Assembly (NCBI GenBank): GCA_949987705.1
Contig: OX465282.1
Coordinates: forward strand, 10,528,501 to 10,592,500
Direction of reading: 5' to 3'
DNA: 64,000 nucleotides
Origin: Thereva unica
Lineage: Eukaryota > Arthropoda > Insecta > Diptera > Therevidae
A program made the translations under genes and the position numbers. Shown piece by piece: positions 10,850 through 21,779 of this stretch. The notes beneath the pieces are model-generated. The model had not been told where the DNA came from. It made no database searches and saw only the letters and a list, made by a program, of their open reading frames with translations. Every line of letters starts with the position of its first letter. Position 1 is the stretch's first letter.

Positions 10850-12690
10850 TATTCCATATACAGGGAGAAGAGGTCACGAATCTGCCAAGGACTATAACCC
10901 CATTAGTCTGACATTTTTCGTGTTTAAGACACTTGAAAGGGTTATCGATTCTCACACATTCACCAATTGGAACTTTACTGTCACCAGCTCAACATGCCTA
11001 TATTTTGGCAGCCTTCTTAAACATAGAAGGTGCCTTTAACAACATAAATACTGAATCGATTCGAGAAGCTCTCTTAGCCGTAAACGTAGCAGTAACGTCC
11101 TTGATAATGTCTTGAACCCACTCTACCTTCACATCAAACATCTAGCCTCGTGTAGTGCCCTCAGATTGAAGGAATCCGTGGCCTGAACCTCAAAATCCTA
11201 CGGACATAGCAATATCTTGAATCTGATACGGGAGGGTAACAATTAATCCGGGCTATGACGTCAGAATGACGTAGACTCCATTTTATTTCCATATCTTTTA
11301 TTTGGGTCTACGTCATTTTGACATCATAATCCGGATTAAGGGTGCTAATGTGTCTCCGGTATAAGGTCAGACTACATTCCCCCTAGATTGATCTTCAGCA
11401 AGGACTTCTCCGTCGAACTACATACACTCACGAAGATAGTGGAGAAACGAAGATGTCCTGCGAAAGTTCCATCCATCCATCCAATGGCGCTACAGCCCAA
11501 ATCGAGCCTTGGCCTCCTCTAGGGCATTTCTCCAAGTTTGACGGTCCCTTGCAGCATGTCTCTAGTTCCGGATGTTGAGCATTGACTCTGCGTCAGCCGT
11601 CACAGTCTATCCATCTCCTCCTGGGTCTACCTACTGGCCTACTTCCCGAAATTTCTGATGCCATAAGGCGTTTTGGGATACGATTGTCCTCCATACTGAT
11701 TACGTGGCCGGCTAGTCTCAGTCTGTTGATTTTTATTAAAGTTGAGAGTTGTGGGTCGTCAAAAATTTCATACAACTCGTTGTTGTTTCTCCTTCGGCAT
11801 ATTCCATCCTCTCTGGTTGGGCCTATTATGCATCTGAGAACTTTTCTCTCAAACCTGTTGACTCGTTCCTCTATGTCTTGGGTCATAGCCCAAGTCTCGC
11901 TACCATAATACAGTACTGGTCGTATTACTGTTTTGTAGAGTGAGAGTTTCGTTTTCCTGTGCACAAATCTTGAGTGCAGGATTTGCTTTTTGGGCATAAA
12001 AGACTCTATTAGCCAGTAGTATTAGTCTGGTTATTTCTTCTTTTTCTTCGTTTCTTTTTGTGATAGTAGACCCAAGGTAGACTGTTTTATCGACTACTTC
12101 TAGGTTATGTTCGTCGATGGTTATATTTCTTCCCATTCTAAATCTTCCTACTCTGGATTGTTGCATCACCTTCGTTTTTTCTTCGTTTATCTTCAGGCTT
12201 ATGTCCTTTGCCGCCTCTTTTAATTCGACATAGACCTGCGAAAGTTCAATACACGAATATTCACCAACGGCTCCAAGACGTCAAAGGAAGTCGGGACAGG
12301 GATTTATCTAGAAACCACTAATAGTTCCCTTTCCTGGCACCTCTCGGGGTACGCTATTGTCATTCAAGCTGAAGTGTTGGCGATACTGAAGGCCTGCCAG
12401 ACAATGAACTTGGAACCTACGTAAGGATGTAGCATTGGCATTGTCATAGATAGCCAAGCCTCTAAAAAACTAAAATGCTCTGGATTCAGTAATGATGCGT
12501 TCTAAGCTTAGTGGAGCGATGTAGAGCCAACCTAGATAGGCTTGCTTAGGAACATAGTTGAGAACAAGAAAGCCGACTACTTAGCCAAGCAGAGAATCTC
12601 TCTCCAACACTCGAAGGCCGACATTGTCGGTAGCCCAATAGGCGAAGTCAAAAACGCCTGACTACAAAATAGAGAGCACCGAAGACCTGC
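10850..12690 (+). mobile_element. LOA-like LINE with RT and RNase H remnants, split by an RTE element
   Basis: The RT part shows AFLNIEGAFNNINTESIREA (11005-11075 region), a form of the RT motif A region. After the inserted RTE element the frame resumes with IFTNGSKTSKEVGTGI (RNase H, where the catalytic D is N here), then IQAEVLAILKACQ with the second acidic residue, then IVIDSQASKKL and KKADYLAKQ. RNase H after RT is diagnostic of the I/LOA/R1-related group. Multiple stops show that it is dead. Confidence 0.8.
11470..12234 (-). mobile_element. 5'-truncated RTE-type LINE with 13-bp target duplication
   Basis: The element is bracketed by a perfect duplication, CCTGCGAAAGTTC, at 11457-11469 and 12235-12247. 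The minus strand encodes KEAAKDISLKINEEKTKVMQ, then TVYLGSTITKRNEEKEEITR, then LYKTVIRPVLYYGSETWAMT and RPVGRPRRRWIDC. There is one frameshift near 11940-11950. The 3' end is a short (ATGG)n tail (CCATCCATCCATCC on the plus strand, 11469-11482), which is normal for RTE elements. It is truncated in mid-ORF at its 5' end, as expected of target-primed reverse transcription. Confidence 0.9.
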
Positions 12691-12779
12691 ACTATTTCTA
12701 GGGTGACTTGACCCATTTACAACAAGAAAATAACCGTCATTTTCTAAGTTCATATGGTTATTTATATTATCGCTAATCT

Positions 12780-13640
12780 CGGAAGCGGCTAATCCGATTG
12801 CGATGGGACTTTCACACGAAGATTTTTTGGGTATTTTTAGGCTATTTTTTAACTTGGACCCAGCTATCGGTTCCGACTATCGTATCCGACTACTGACATA
12901 GATCGAAAACCAGAACCGATAGTTGAAGGAAGGCGAGTGAACACTTTTTTTTATCATTCCAATTGTAGACCTCAGAGAGCTCTATCTGAATAGTTAGGTT
13001 CGCCTATATAAATCTTGATCGTACTATATGAAGCCTTTTTCTTTTGGGTTCGATTTTCGTGATTTAGGTTACTTATACTCCGATCAATATTTACTTAGGC
13101 AAGAACGGATAACGGTCACTGTGCTATCGGAACATCAAAAATCCGGTAATATCCGGGACATAATACTTCATAGAAAGTATATTAAATTAAATATTAAAAC
13201 AAATTCAAATATTTTTAAGATATTTGTCTGTCTGCCTGTTTGCCCGGCTAACCCGATTATGATAGGACTTTCACGGCAAGAATCAGTATTTTCTTGGGCA
13301 TGTTTTAAGCTGCTTTTTCACTCGGATCCGACTATCGGTTCAGACGGAAAACTGGACCAATAGCAGGCGGAAAGGTAATGGCAGCTTTCTTTATAATTCC
13401 AATTGTAATGATTAAAGCTTGGAAACGGCGAATCCGATTTTAGGACTTTCACTTTCTGATTCATCATTTTAGGCTACATTTTCACTCGCATCCGACTATC
13501 GGTTCAGACGGTAAACTTGACCCGATACACGGAGGAAAGCGACGACACGCATGGCATGATTCAGTATTTCTTAAGCGTTTAGTATACTTTTTCACTGATA
13601 GTCGGAGGTCGGAGCAATATCGGAACACCATGTTCTGCAG
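12780..13640. repeat. Three diverged tandem copies of a non-coding unit
   Basis: The block GGACTTTCAC followed by GGATCCGACTATCGGTTC and a GACGGAAAACTGGACC-type tail recurs at about 12810-12915, 13265-13360 and 13445-13530. Each is followed by CATTCCAATTGTA or a relative in the first two. The copies differ by many substitutions and have unequal spacing. No coding capacity is evident. The repeats end about 300 bp downstream (minus strand) of the second formin exon. Confidence 0.6.
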
Positions 13641-13937
13641 ATTTGTTCTTTTTTCATTATACCTTTTTGGTCCCCAGACTGTGCAGTCATAAATTTATTT
13701 ATTAAAATGCGTTACAACGCACGCTTGTTTTGCTAGTAAACAATAAAGTTTAAACATATGCTAACAAGTTCAACACCCTCAACAACAATCAACTCCCAAA
13801 ACTGGCTCTCGAACACTAAATTACTATTGACTCAGCCGAAATATTTTGCCATTTTGTATAAAATTACGTGAATAAGAAAGAAAAAGTAAAAAAAAGTGAA
13901 GTAAAACCGTGTGATTATATTTATTTCAATTACGAAC

Positions 13938-14021
13938 CTGATCGCAAATTATATCCCATTTCTTCTCGTCATCATAGTTTTTAAGTAGTTTTGCTTTGTC
14001 GGGTGGTAAGTCCATTGAAGC
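13938..14021 (-). CDS. Frl: FMNL-type formin, second coding exon
   Basis: This 84-bp exon encodes 28 residues in phase 0, [20 protein letters not shown] followed by WDIICDQ. It matches the start of the GTPase-binding/FH3 region of FMNL1/2/3 and insect Frl, where NLPPDK, QYDNEKKW and ICDQ are highly conserved. The acceptor is TAATTTCAG (AG at 14023-14022) and the donor is CAG|GTTCGT (GT at 13937-13936). The exon joins in frame to the exon at 54702-54460 to give [13 protein letters not shown], the same arrangement as in FMNL proteins. The next exon should begin with a sequence like ERFQVKNPP. I did not find it between 1 and 13937, so it probably lies outside the window. FMNL formins nucleate and elongate actin filaments and are controlled by Rho-family GTPases. 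The gene symbol is by homology. Confidence 0.92.
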
Positions 14022-14279
14022 CTGAAATTAACAAAAAAAAAATAAATAGTTTAATTTAAAGTTATATAAAACGTAATTGCATAAAAGAAAATGTCTTTAA
14101 ATACTTTTACATAAACGAGAGTAGTTTTAATAAAATCACGAATTGATTCAGTATAATTAAATTGGTTGAACTAATATAAGCCAGGCAACGAATGCTCAGA
14201 AAAAGGTATGGAGGGAAATGTTTGGATCACAATTTTTGACTTCGTAACTTTGTTTGGACTAGTTAGTAGGTGAACATAT

Positions 14280-16305
14280 CAAAAGTCCCCGCATGGAGCC
14301 CTTGAGTCTTATCGTCCTTTTAAAAAGCATGACTCGTGGTAGAGAAGTAACAAACTGCACTCTTAGCAAATGGATGGTAGGGATGAGTGCAACTCATGAT
14401 ATCTGCACCTCTGTAGAAGAGTTTGGTGGAGTTCTATTTTCCACCAGTGAGCAGCATGCAGATTTTGGACAAGCCCGCCAAAACAAGGTTGCAGCTGACA
14501 TTGCCAAGCTCACCGATTGGTTTGAGAAATTTCCTCCCTTCGCAGAGACCAATGACATCATATCTATCGCGACAGGAATTGTTGGAGATACAACGATCAC
14601 CTGCTACAATGATGTTGCAGTTAGCCAGTAAGCCAGCAATGGCTCTAATGGTCAATTCGGCATTTTCTAATATCAAATTGACTCGAAAAGATCGAGCTCT
14701 TCTCCTTTTGATCAAAATCAACGACGAAAAGATCCCTCAATTCTTGTTATTCCGAGGTATATCCACATCAGCAAAAAAACAGACGAAGATTTAAAGCTGT
14801 AAATGCAATACGAATTAGCCCCGTTCCCATTAGCCCTACTCAGTGAGAGTGTGATGAGGAAATCGACTAAGTCAGCGCTATACAAACTATTCAACACTAC
14901 GATCAACGATGTACGTGTCGCACAGCTAGATATGATATTTGACGGAGCGCTCCTCGTCCATAAAATAGTTTGACAAAGAGGTGCCAAAATATCGACAATC
15001 TGCGAGAGCTACATCCACTTTATCACGGAGAACTACCACGGAAGGAGATGTACTGGTCTTTGACGACTATTCCTCATCAACTTCAAGCACGAAAGTAGCA
15101 ATGCATCATAGGCGTTACCGACTCCGCAAGTCTGTCGGCATCCATTTCACAGAAGACACCGAGATCAGGGCTGGCACGTAGTTTTTTGCGCCCGGTGCAG
15201 TAGGCCATATTGCGCCCCATCAGCTGATTACATAGAAAAAATCTCGGGTAAGTTCCTATACGAGGGGAAGTCAAATTTCCCCGCTTTTTCTTGCATGAGA
15301 GAGTACTGGGACAGAATTTAGGTAACTACTTTGTGTGACATCTCGAGAATTTGTGTAAGTTCATGCAATTTCAATTTCTTTTCCAAGGTTATGCATTTTT
15401 TTTAATTTTATTTTTTGAAATAGCGCCCGCGTGCAATGGCGCCCGGTGCGAGTGCAGCAGCCACACCTATGAAAGCGCCGCCCCTGACCGAGATAAACAT
15501 CAAACAAGATTTTCTGTCGAACAAGTTCAACAAAAGCAGGCTCATCAGCATGCTTAAGGTGAAGCTTGAGGACAATGGGATCAGGACCCTTCAAGCAGAA
15601 AGTGGTGCAGGCGTTCTGATCATGGATACGGCTGTGGAAATGTCGGAAACAACTTTCGGAATTGTTGGTGAATATGTCGACCTCATAGTCCTCTTGATGG
15701 ATAAAGCTGATGCGCGTAAGGACATAATTTTCATCAATCTTGGACGTGGAAAGATATGGGATTCCTTATTGCCGCCCCAAGAGCTTCAGTAACAAGGTTT
15801 CAAGGACGTGCTGTTTTTGCACGCCTTTACTGGATGCGACACAACATCTTCCGTATTTCAAAATAGCAAGGTCGCATTTGCGAAGTTGTATCTGAAATCG
15901 CCAGAGTTCCAGAAAGCAGAGTGGTCTTTCCAGACCACCACCGCCAAATACAAAAGGCAGGTGAAACCTGCTTCTTAAGGTGGTATGGGGCTCCAGCGAA
16001 TGACTACAGGTACAAGTTATTCTTGAAATCGATGGCGACCATTAAGGCTGATATCTCTTATCTTCCTCTCACTAAGAAAGCAGTTAAACAGCATTCCCTC
16101 CGAACATTCCACCAAGTTCAGCTGCGGCTGGGAAATGGCCTGCCTCTTCAGATATATGGGTGGAAGATTGAGAACAGTTGTTTGGTTTCAGTGCACAGCG
16201 AGTTAGCAGCTGCAGCCGTAGATATCCTGAAAATAATGTTCTGCCAATGCAAGAAAGACTGTGTCAGCGCGAACACGGTCGGTGTTCGCCCGTTGTAAGG
16301 CCATA
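14280..16305 (+). mobile_element. Decayed copy of the 'AFTGCDTTS' repeat ORF family
   Basis: The plus strand carries a broken long ORF. The first part has SKWMVGMSATHDICTSVEEF and ISIATGIVGDTTITCYN, then AFSNIKLTRKDRALLLLIKI, then YELAPFPLAL and MRKSTKSALYKLF. After a gap come FLSNKFNKSRLISMLKVKLE, VGEYVDLIVLLMDKA, FLHAFTGCDTTSSVFQNSK, YHQVQ-like HQVQLRLGNGLP and a Cys-rich CQCKKDCVSA tail. From memory, this order of blocks is found in many multi-copy, uncharacterised invertebrate proteins. Stops and frameshifts lie at about 14630, 14793, 15180-15430, 15790 and 15976. The sequence at 15180-15430 may be a separate insertion. The GxDAD and EDTD acidic positions expected in intact copies are altered here (GAG, EYVD). 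Confidence 0.65.
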
Positions 16306-16462
16306 TTTTATTTTTACTCGGGGAATTATTTTATACTTAGGGTGTAAATATTTTTACTATCATTTTTAACTGTACACCCAATACTATTTCAGATAACATC
16401 ATCTCCAGATTTTGAGTAAAATATCCAAGAGCAGATATCGCGAAAAATGTACAAGATATCGA

Positions 16463-17215
16463 CAGTGGCGTAGCAAGAAATATTTTCAGGGGGGGTTAAA
16501 TAGTTGTAGGTCGAATCCTGAACTCCAAACATTATATTTCAAAATTGATATAATTTTTAGTTATGTTTTAATAGGAGTAAAACTAGAAGGTGTTTTAGAG
16601 GAATTCAGTTTGTTCACTATTGACATAAATGATCAAAAGTCACAGTTCTATGTTTCTACGCTTTTCAGCAAATTTGTTGATTACTTCCTTAGCCGTTACA
16701 TCGATTTCCCAGCGAATACTCAAAAGAGCAAGACCTTTCGGCTGCTGTTCTCCGGTTGAACTACTTTGCCAGTCCTTTAAACATCTTAAAGGTGAAAAAC
16801 TTCGTTCGTTGCTAGTAATTATGGTCACAGCTAAGGTAGCTTCAAGCTTCAGACAGTTTGTGACTTTCGGAAAAAGTGTGATTAAAAAATAAAGCATCGA
16901 TGTGGGTGCAATGGACGATGGACTGATATTTTGAAGAAACGACTGATTTGCAATTTGCACTACTTGCTCGATTTTGCAGCACTTTAGGATTATCCGCGGA
17001 ATACCTGGAAAAGCTCTCAATAATAATCCTTCATTAGTCACGAGGGCTCCAGGTAGCATTGAAAAGATTTCAAACAATTTGTGAGCCTTGAAATGAAATT
17101 CATCAAACAAATTTGAGCGCATCAGAAAGTGCACTTTTCAAACCGAGGGACGGGAAAATTACCTTGAAATCAAACATCTGTATTGTTCGAATTCCCCCCT
17201 GATTTTAACCACTAT
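16463..17215 (-). mobile_element. hAT transposase remnant (ZMYM1-like), C-terminal dimerisation region
   Basis: The minus-strand frame 17134-16640 ends with TLAVTIITSNERSFSPLRCL, KDWQSSS, GLALLSI and EVINKFAEKR. The xxNERSFSxLRxLKxW...GLALLxI layout is the hAT C-terminal dimerisation domain. The right-hand end on this strand closes at 16463 with CAGTGGCGTAGC, a common hAT terminus. The 5' part of the element is missing, and only a partial C-rich match (CCCCCCTGATTTTAACC) is left near 17200. Confidence 0.85.
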
Positions 17216-17399
17216 TTATGAGCCCCTTGGTCATTATGTCTATAGATACTATAGATGGCTCAATCAAAAATCACCCTTTGTACCAATAGACCGTCATGTC
17301 GTTCAACTCATGATGCAATGTCTAGTAGTAAGCTTGACCTGAAAATAGAAAAAGACTAGGAAAGGTTAAAGGTAGTCTGGTGGATGCATAAGGAGAAGG

Positions 17400-18245
17400 C
17401 AGTGAGTCTCGCGTTTGCACTACTAGGTGTTATATGAGTGCATCCATTTTTAAACAGCCGGGTGAGTCACAGCCGTCAGGGCTAGCGAGCGACAGTCTTG
17501 TTGGAGTGCTATGCCTCCTGAAACAAGTGAATCCCACTAAGCAGCCGACAAAGGCTGTGATGACAACAGTACCAGGCTACCAGGTGAACAAGGAGGTGCA
17601 CCGATCGCTATATGAAGACCCAACCTAAGCGGAAATTTGTTACCCTATTATTAACCGGTTAAGCCGGCAAGATGCCTTATTAGGGTTACCTAATGAATAT
17701 ATGTGTTCTATCGAGGCCCTCAAAGCTCTTAATTCTGTCGTCACAACATCTACGACTGTTCTGAACTGCCGCAGGTCTGGGAATGCTTTAACCACCTATA
17801 AACTGGCTGGACCACAGCAACAGTGTGGCGCACTCTTCACACAATATTGCGGACTTTGGAAGCAAAGCATTTTAAACCTCTTGTTCAATTGAACAAAAAC
17901 GAGTAAGCCATGTAGTGAAGGTTATTGCCCCTTTGGCCCGCACCCCGAAAGATTGGGACTTCCCTACAACGACTTATGCGGAAGTTGTGATAATGAATAT
18001 GCGGAAGAAATTGTCTCCCATCTTCTCTATACATGTCCCGCCCTTGCAAAGAAAAGAGGGACCTTCCTCGGCTCACCTTTCCTTAACGGATTGAGCGAGC
18101 TGCAAAATACTGGGATTCCTGACCTTTGTCGCTTTATCAAAGGGTCGAAATGGCTTGAAATGGCCTGAATTTTGTCCCAACACTAGAATGACATCACAAT
18201 GAGCCCAATGGTGTGCCTAAGTGCAGCCATTTCAACTTAGCCTAA
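17400..18245 (+). mobile_element. LOA-like LINE 3' end and associated repeat
   Basis: Between 17937 and 18168 the frame reads GPHPERLGLPYNDLCGSCDN, then EIVSHLLYTCPALAKKRGTF and GIPDLCRFIKGSKWL. The C-x2-C...H-x4-C knuckle and the CPALA(K/R)RR block are hallmarks of the tail of LOA-type ORF2. The end is an A/C-rich CTTAGCCTAACCTATGA. The upstream block (GAGTGCTATGCCTCCTGAAACAAGT, about 17506-17530) also occurs at about 40290-40314. Confidence 0.75.
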
Positions 18246-18249
18246 CCTA

Positions 18250-20850
18250 TGAGCCACTTGCGATCCGCATTCGAGGCACAATAAGTGATATTTCTAGTGT
18301 ATTTTCTTCGCGCTGAATGTACCACCAAAATTACAAAATGATATTATAAATGTTCAAGTTATATTTTCTTCATGCAAACCCCCAAACCCCCCCCCCCCCC
18401 TCCGTTCCTTCACCATTGGATATCGAAAATATTGTTGACTATAGAGTAGTCATGTCGCTAGAACGCATTGTTTTCCAAAAATGGGACTTTCAAACCGCGG
18501 GTCAAGACCTACGGGCGGGGACTTCAAAATTCAAACAAAGTTACGAAGTCAAAAATTGTGTTCCAATCAATTCCGTCAATACCTTTTCGTTGCCTGGTCT
18601 AATAGCATTTTACGTGACTTAAAGATAGGGCGGAAAAGAAAAACAAGACACACTCTTTCTTTTAATTATGTTAAATTATATCAAATCACTAAAAACCTAA
18701 ACGGACATAAACGAGGTCATATTAACAATCTTAACACGGTCGCGGAAATTTGCTCCTATATGACGTGACCATTTCCATTTAATTTTCCCAGAATAACATG
18801 CAACTTTTATACCAGGGAGAAAAACAGCGATGGGTGTGACTTACCAACAAACCACGATGGGTATTGTAGGTGGCTATCTGATGACATAGTAATAAACAGA
18901 CCAGGTCATCCCCCAACCTGGCATGGTGGTGGTTAAGGGATGGCGCTTTAACGTATTCCTGGAATATAGTCTATAGTTCTAGTTGCAATCTTACGACTAT
19001 GCTTTATGGTTTCCCTTTTGATTCTACCAACAGATTTTGTTGGAGTATTTTTATGGGATTAATACACGCGCCCTAGTTGGGCACAATAAATATATAAGGG
19101 ATGGAAAAACAAAAGTATTGGGAACGAGTTTTAATTTCAATTCATGGAGCTGATTTTTTTATCTATCACAAAAAGGCGGTTTGTTTCAAACAAATTAAAA
19201 ACAAACAACAACCAATGTTGCAGTCTCTTTTGTAGTTTGACTCAGTTTTTGTGTTGTGTTGTCTGAAAATTTCAAAAAACAAAAAGCCAGACAAATAAAT
19301 ACCCTTTAGGATGATGATGGCATGATTATGAAATCACATCACATCGTCAAGCACATCCTGTTTAACTGCGGCTACTACTTCCACATATACAAGTTTGAGC
19401 GGCACACTTCTTCTGATATAGTTGTGTTGTTCCTGATGATATTATATGCTGGAGCTGGGATGGATGGAATATACAAGGCACACAGTACTTCTACTGTTCG
19501 CCAGCAACCATCGCCTGTGAGCTATGAGAATTGACTGTGTGCCTCCATAAACTCTTCTTCATTTTTAATATAAAGAGGAATCTGTGTTTGCATAATTACT
19601 GTACGACATTCATTTTGTGAAATTTCAGTTTTTTTTTTTTGTTTAAAGTTGTTGGCAAATAGTTTCAATGTGAAAAAATAATTGAGCTTTATATATGACG
19701 ATATCAGAAATTTTTAAGTATTAAATAAATAATGTATTTTATGTTATTTACCAAGCTCTCAATTTACAGCCCCTACGTCCACGTCCAGCTGGGCAATATA
19801 AATACATAATGCAGCTAAAAGGGGTTATGGACCTATCGTCCGAGGGTATAGTCGAACCCCCTTCCATTGGGTATAGTATAATGAACTATCGCTGTAGGCT
19901 AATCACCTCCACGATAGTATCTATCGATTACAGAAACTAAAGCACAGCCTCGGAAACATGGCAACGACTTTTGGAACACGAAACACGACTAGAATAGGAT
20001 TATCGAACGTAGGCACAATAAGAGAGCATCTAGGCATTATGTGAGCTTTAATTTATCAATTCCTATATCCTATGATGACATTTTAATACACAAGAGAAAA
20101 GAAGTGCTTTATGCACCATATTTATTTTTAATCTTAAGCATTGATGCAGCAGTAGCAGAGGAATCGTAACGATTTTGACGCGAGGGCGTTCTGAAGTTTT
20201 TTTTAGAGTTTTTCATATCACCTGTATTTTTTAGCCTATGATCTATTTTCATGAATAAGGTAGCAGTGTACGCAAAATACTACCACCTATCTAAATTTGA
20301 AAAGTGACGGCTCCACCCTACCAATTTCCAAAGTTATGATTCGGAAAATGTGATTATTCCATCGCAGATTCTCAGATAAAGTTAAGCCTAATATGCTAAC
20401 AGATGGATAAGTCTTGTAACGGCAGGCTATCACCCTCCTGACAATCCACCTTGTCTTTGAAAAAAATAAGATTGAGAAAAGACTAGAGAAAAAAATTAGA
20501 TAGTCAGCTTTTGCCTAGGATTAAGGAAAAAAGCATGTAGAGGGAAAAAATCAACCCGAACTACATATGTATATAAAACTAAGTTATGTGTTTTATAATT
20601 ATAGTAATTTTAGTGGCTAATATTTGGTTGTCACAAATTAAAGTATCTTCCCATTTCACATAAGGTTTTAATGTCAACGTGTTGAAAACCAAAACATTGT
20701 GCGTTTATGTTGTACAAGAAACGCGACATGGTACCAGGGCGGGTTTTTTTCTAGCATTTTTTTTCTTTGAGAAATTATGTACTTTGGAAGGTGCATTGAT
20801 TAACTTGCAGTTGGCAACATACTACTTCGTCAGCTCCGAATAAGAGGCGC
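18250..20850. other. Intron sequence with no recognised element
   Basis: Nothing is identifiable. A run of C lies at about 18385-18398. A 70-codon ORF at 19322-19534 (MIMKSHHIVKHILFNCGYYF at its start) has mixed codon use but no family resemblance or splice context that I can see, and I do not call it a gene. Confidence 0.4.
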
Positions 20851-20858
20851 TCACGTTA

Positions 20859-21771
20859 GGTTGGTCGTCCACTGGAAGCGTATTCGAGCGGCTACGCGCT
20901 TTGATCAGATCCAACATAAAGAATTTCATACAAACATCGTCCACTCCAAGCGACTTCGAGTATTCGAGCGTGCCGCGCGAATCCAAATTAATTTGGATCG
21001 GTCGCGCGTAGCCGCTCGAATCAGGAAATAATTTTCTCCAAAGCCTTCTATATTTACAATGAAATCCCAACGAATTTAAGTAAAATCTCATTCAAAATGA
21101 CGGTAGAAAGTTTTTCCTGCCATAGAAAGTGCTGTTTTAAGTTAGTTAGTATTGAAAATAATAATTTTATCAAAATAAAAAAAAAAGTGCAAAAAAGCCA
21201 AGGAAGTGTCAAGGATAAGTATAATAAGTTAGCAATTTAAATATCTTTTATTAATAGGATTCATTTGTTGGGATTTATGATGGTCCTGGTGGATCATCTT
21301 GTTCTCAGGTTAGTGCTGTGTCGTTCGCAGGAGGAATACGAGGTCTGTCTGAAGTTAGAATCCCTGCTGATAATTGGCGCCCTGGCATCCAAAATGTTTT
21401 CGAATGTGTTGAGGTTCATACGATAATAATCGAAGAATTTAAAAGGGGATTTTCCTCTATTTCGCCGTGTAGATGATGGAACTCCCCCTGGCAGCTCTTC
21501 TTTTCTAAAATAGGGCTAACCCAATATGTTCGTCTTTTTTTATTGATTCTACGCCTCATCCACGTAGAATTTTCCAAAAAATATTTATCCTCTTCTTCCA
21601 TCACAATATTATTACGTCAAAGTTCACTTCAAACTGAGCAGCATGAAAAACTTGTAGGACGACCCCTGTAGCGTGTAGCCGCGTATCTCAGAGCCGCTTG
21701 TATCCGCCTGTAGCCGCTCATGTCGCCGAAGCGCGTAGCCGCTCGAATACGCTTCCAGTGGACGACCAGCC
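20859..21771 (-). mobile_element. PIF/Harbinger element, internally deleted, with 43-bp TIRs
   Basis: The left TIR, GGTTGGTCGTCCACTGGAAG and 23 more bases (20859-20901), pairs with the right TIR (21729-21771) with one mismatch in 43. TTA flanks both ends (20856-20858 and 21772-21774). TIRs opening GG with a TTA duplication indicate PIF/Harbinger. Inside, the minus strand (21604-21416) encodes RRTYWVSPILEKKSCQGEFH and HLHGEIEENP, which matches the N-terminal part of HARBI1-like nucleases. The rest of the nuclease is gone. TCGAGCGGCTACGCGC-like motifs repeat near both ends. Confidence 0.88.
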
Positions 21772-21779
21772 TTAAGGTA

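Noticed and set aside
19322..19534. 70-codon ORF with mixed codon use
   Set aside because: No family resemblance, no splice context, and no second exon could be joined to it.
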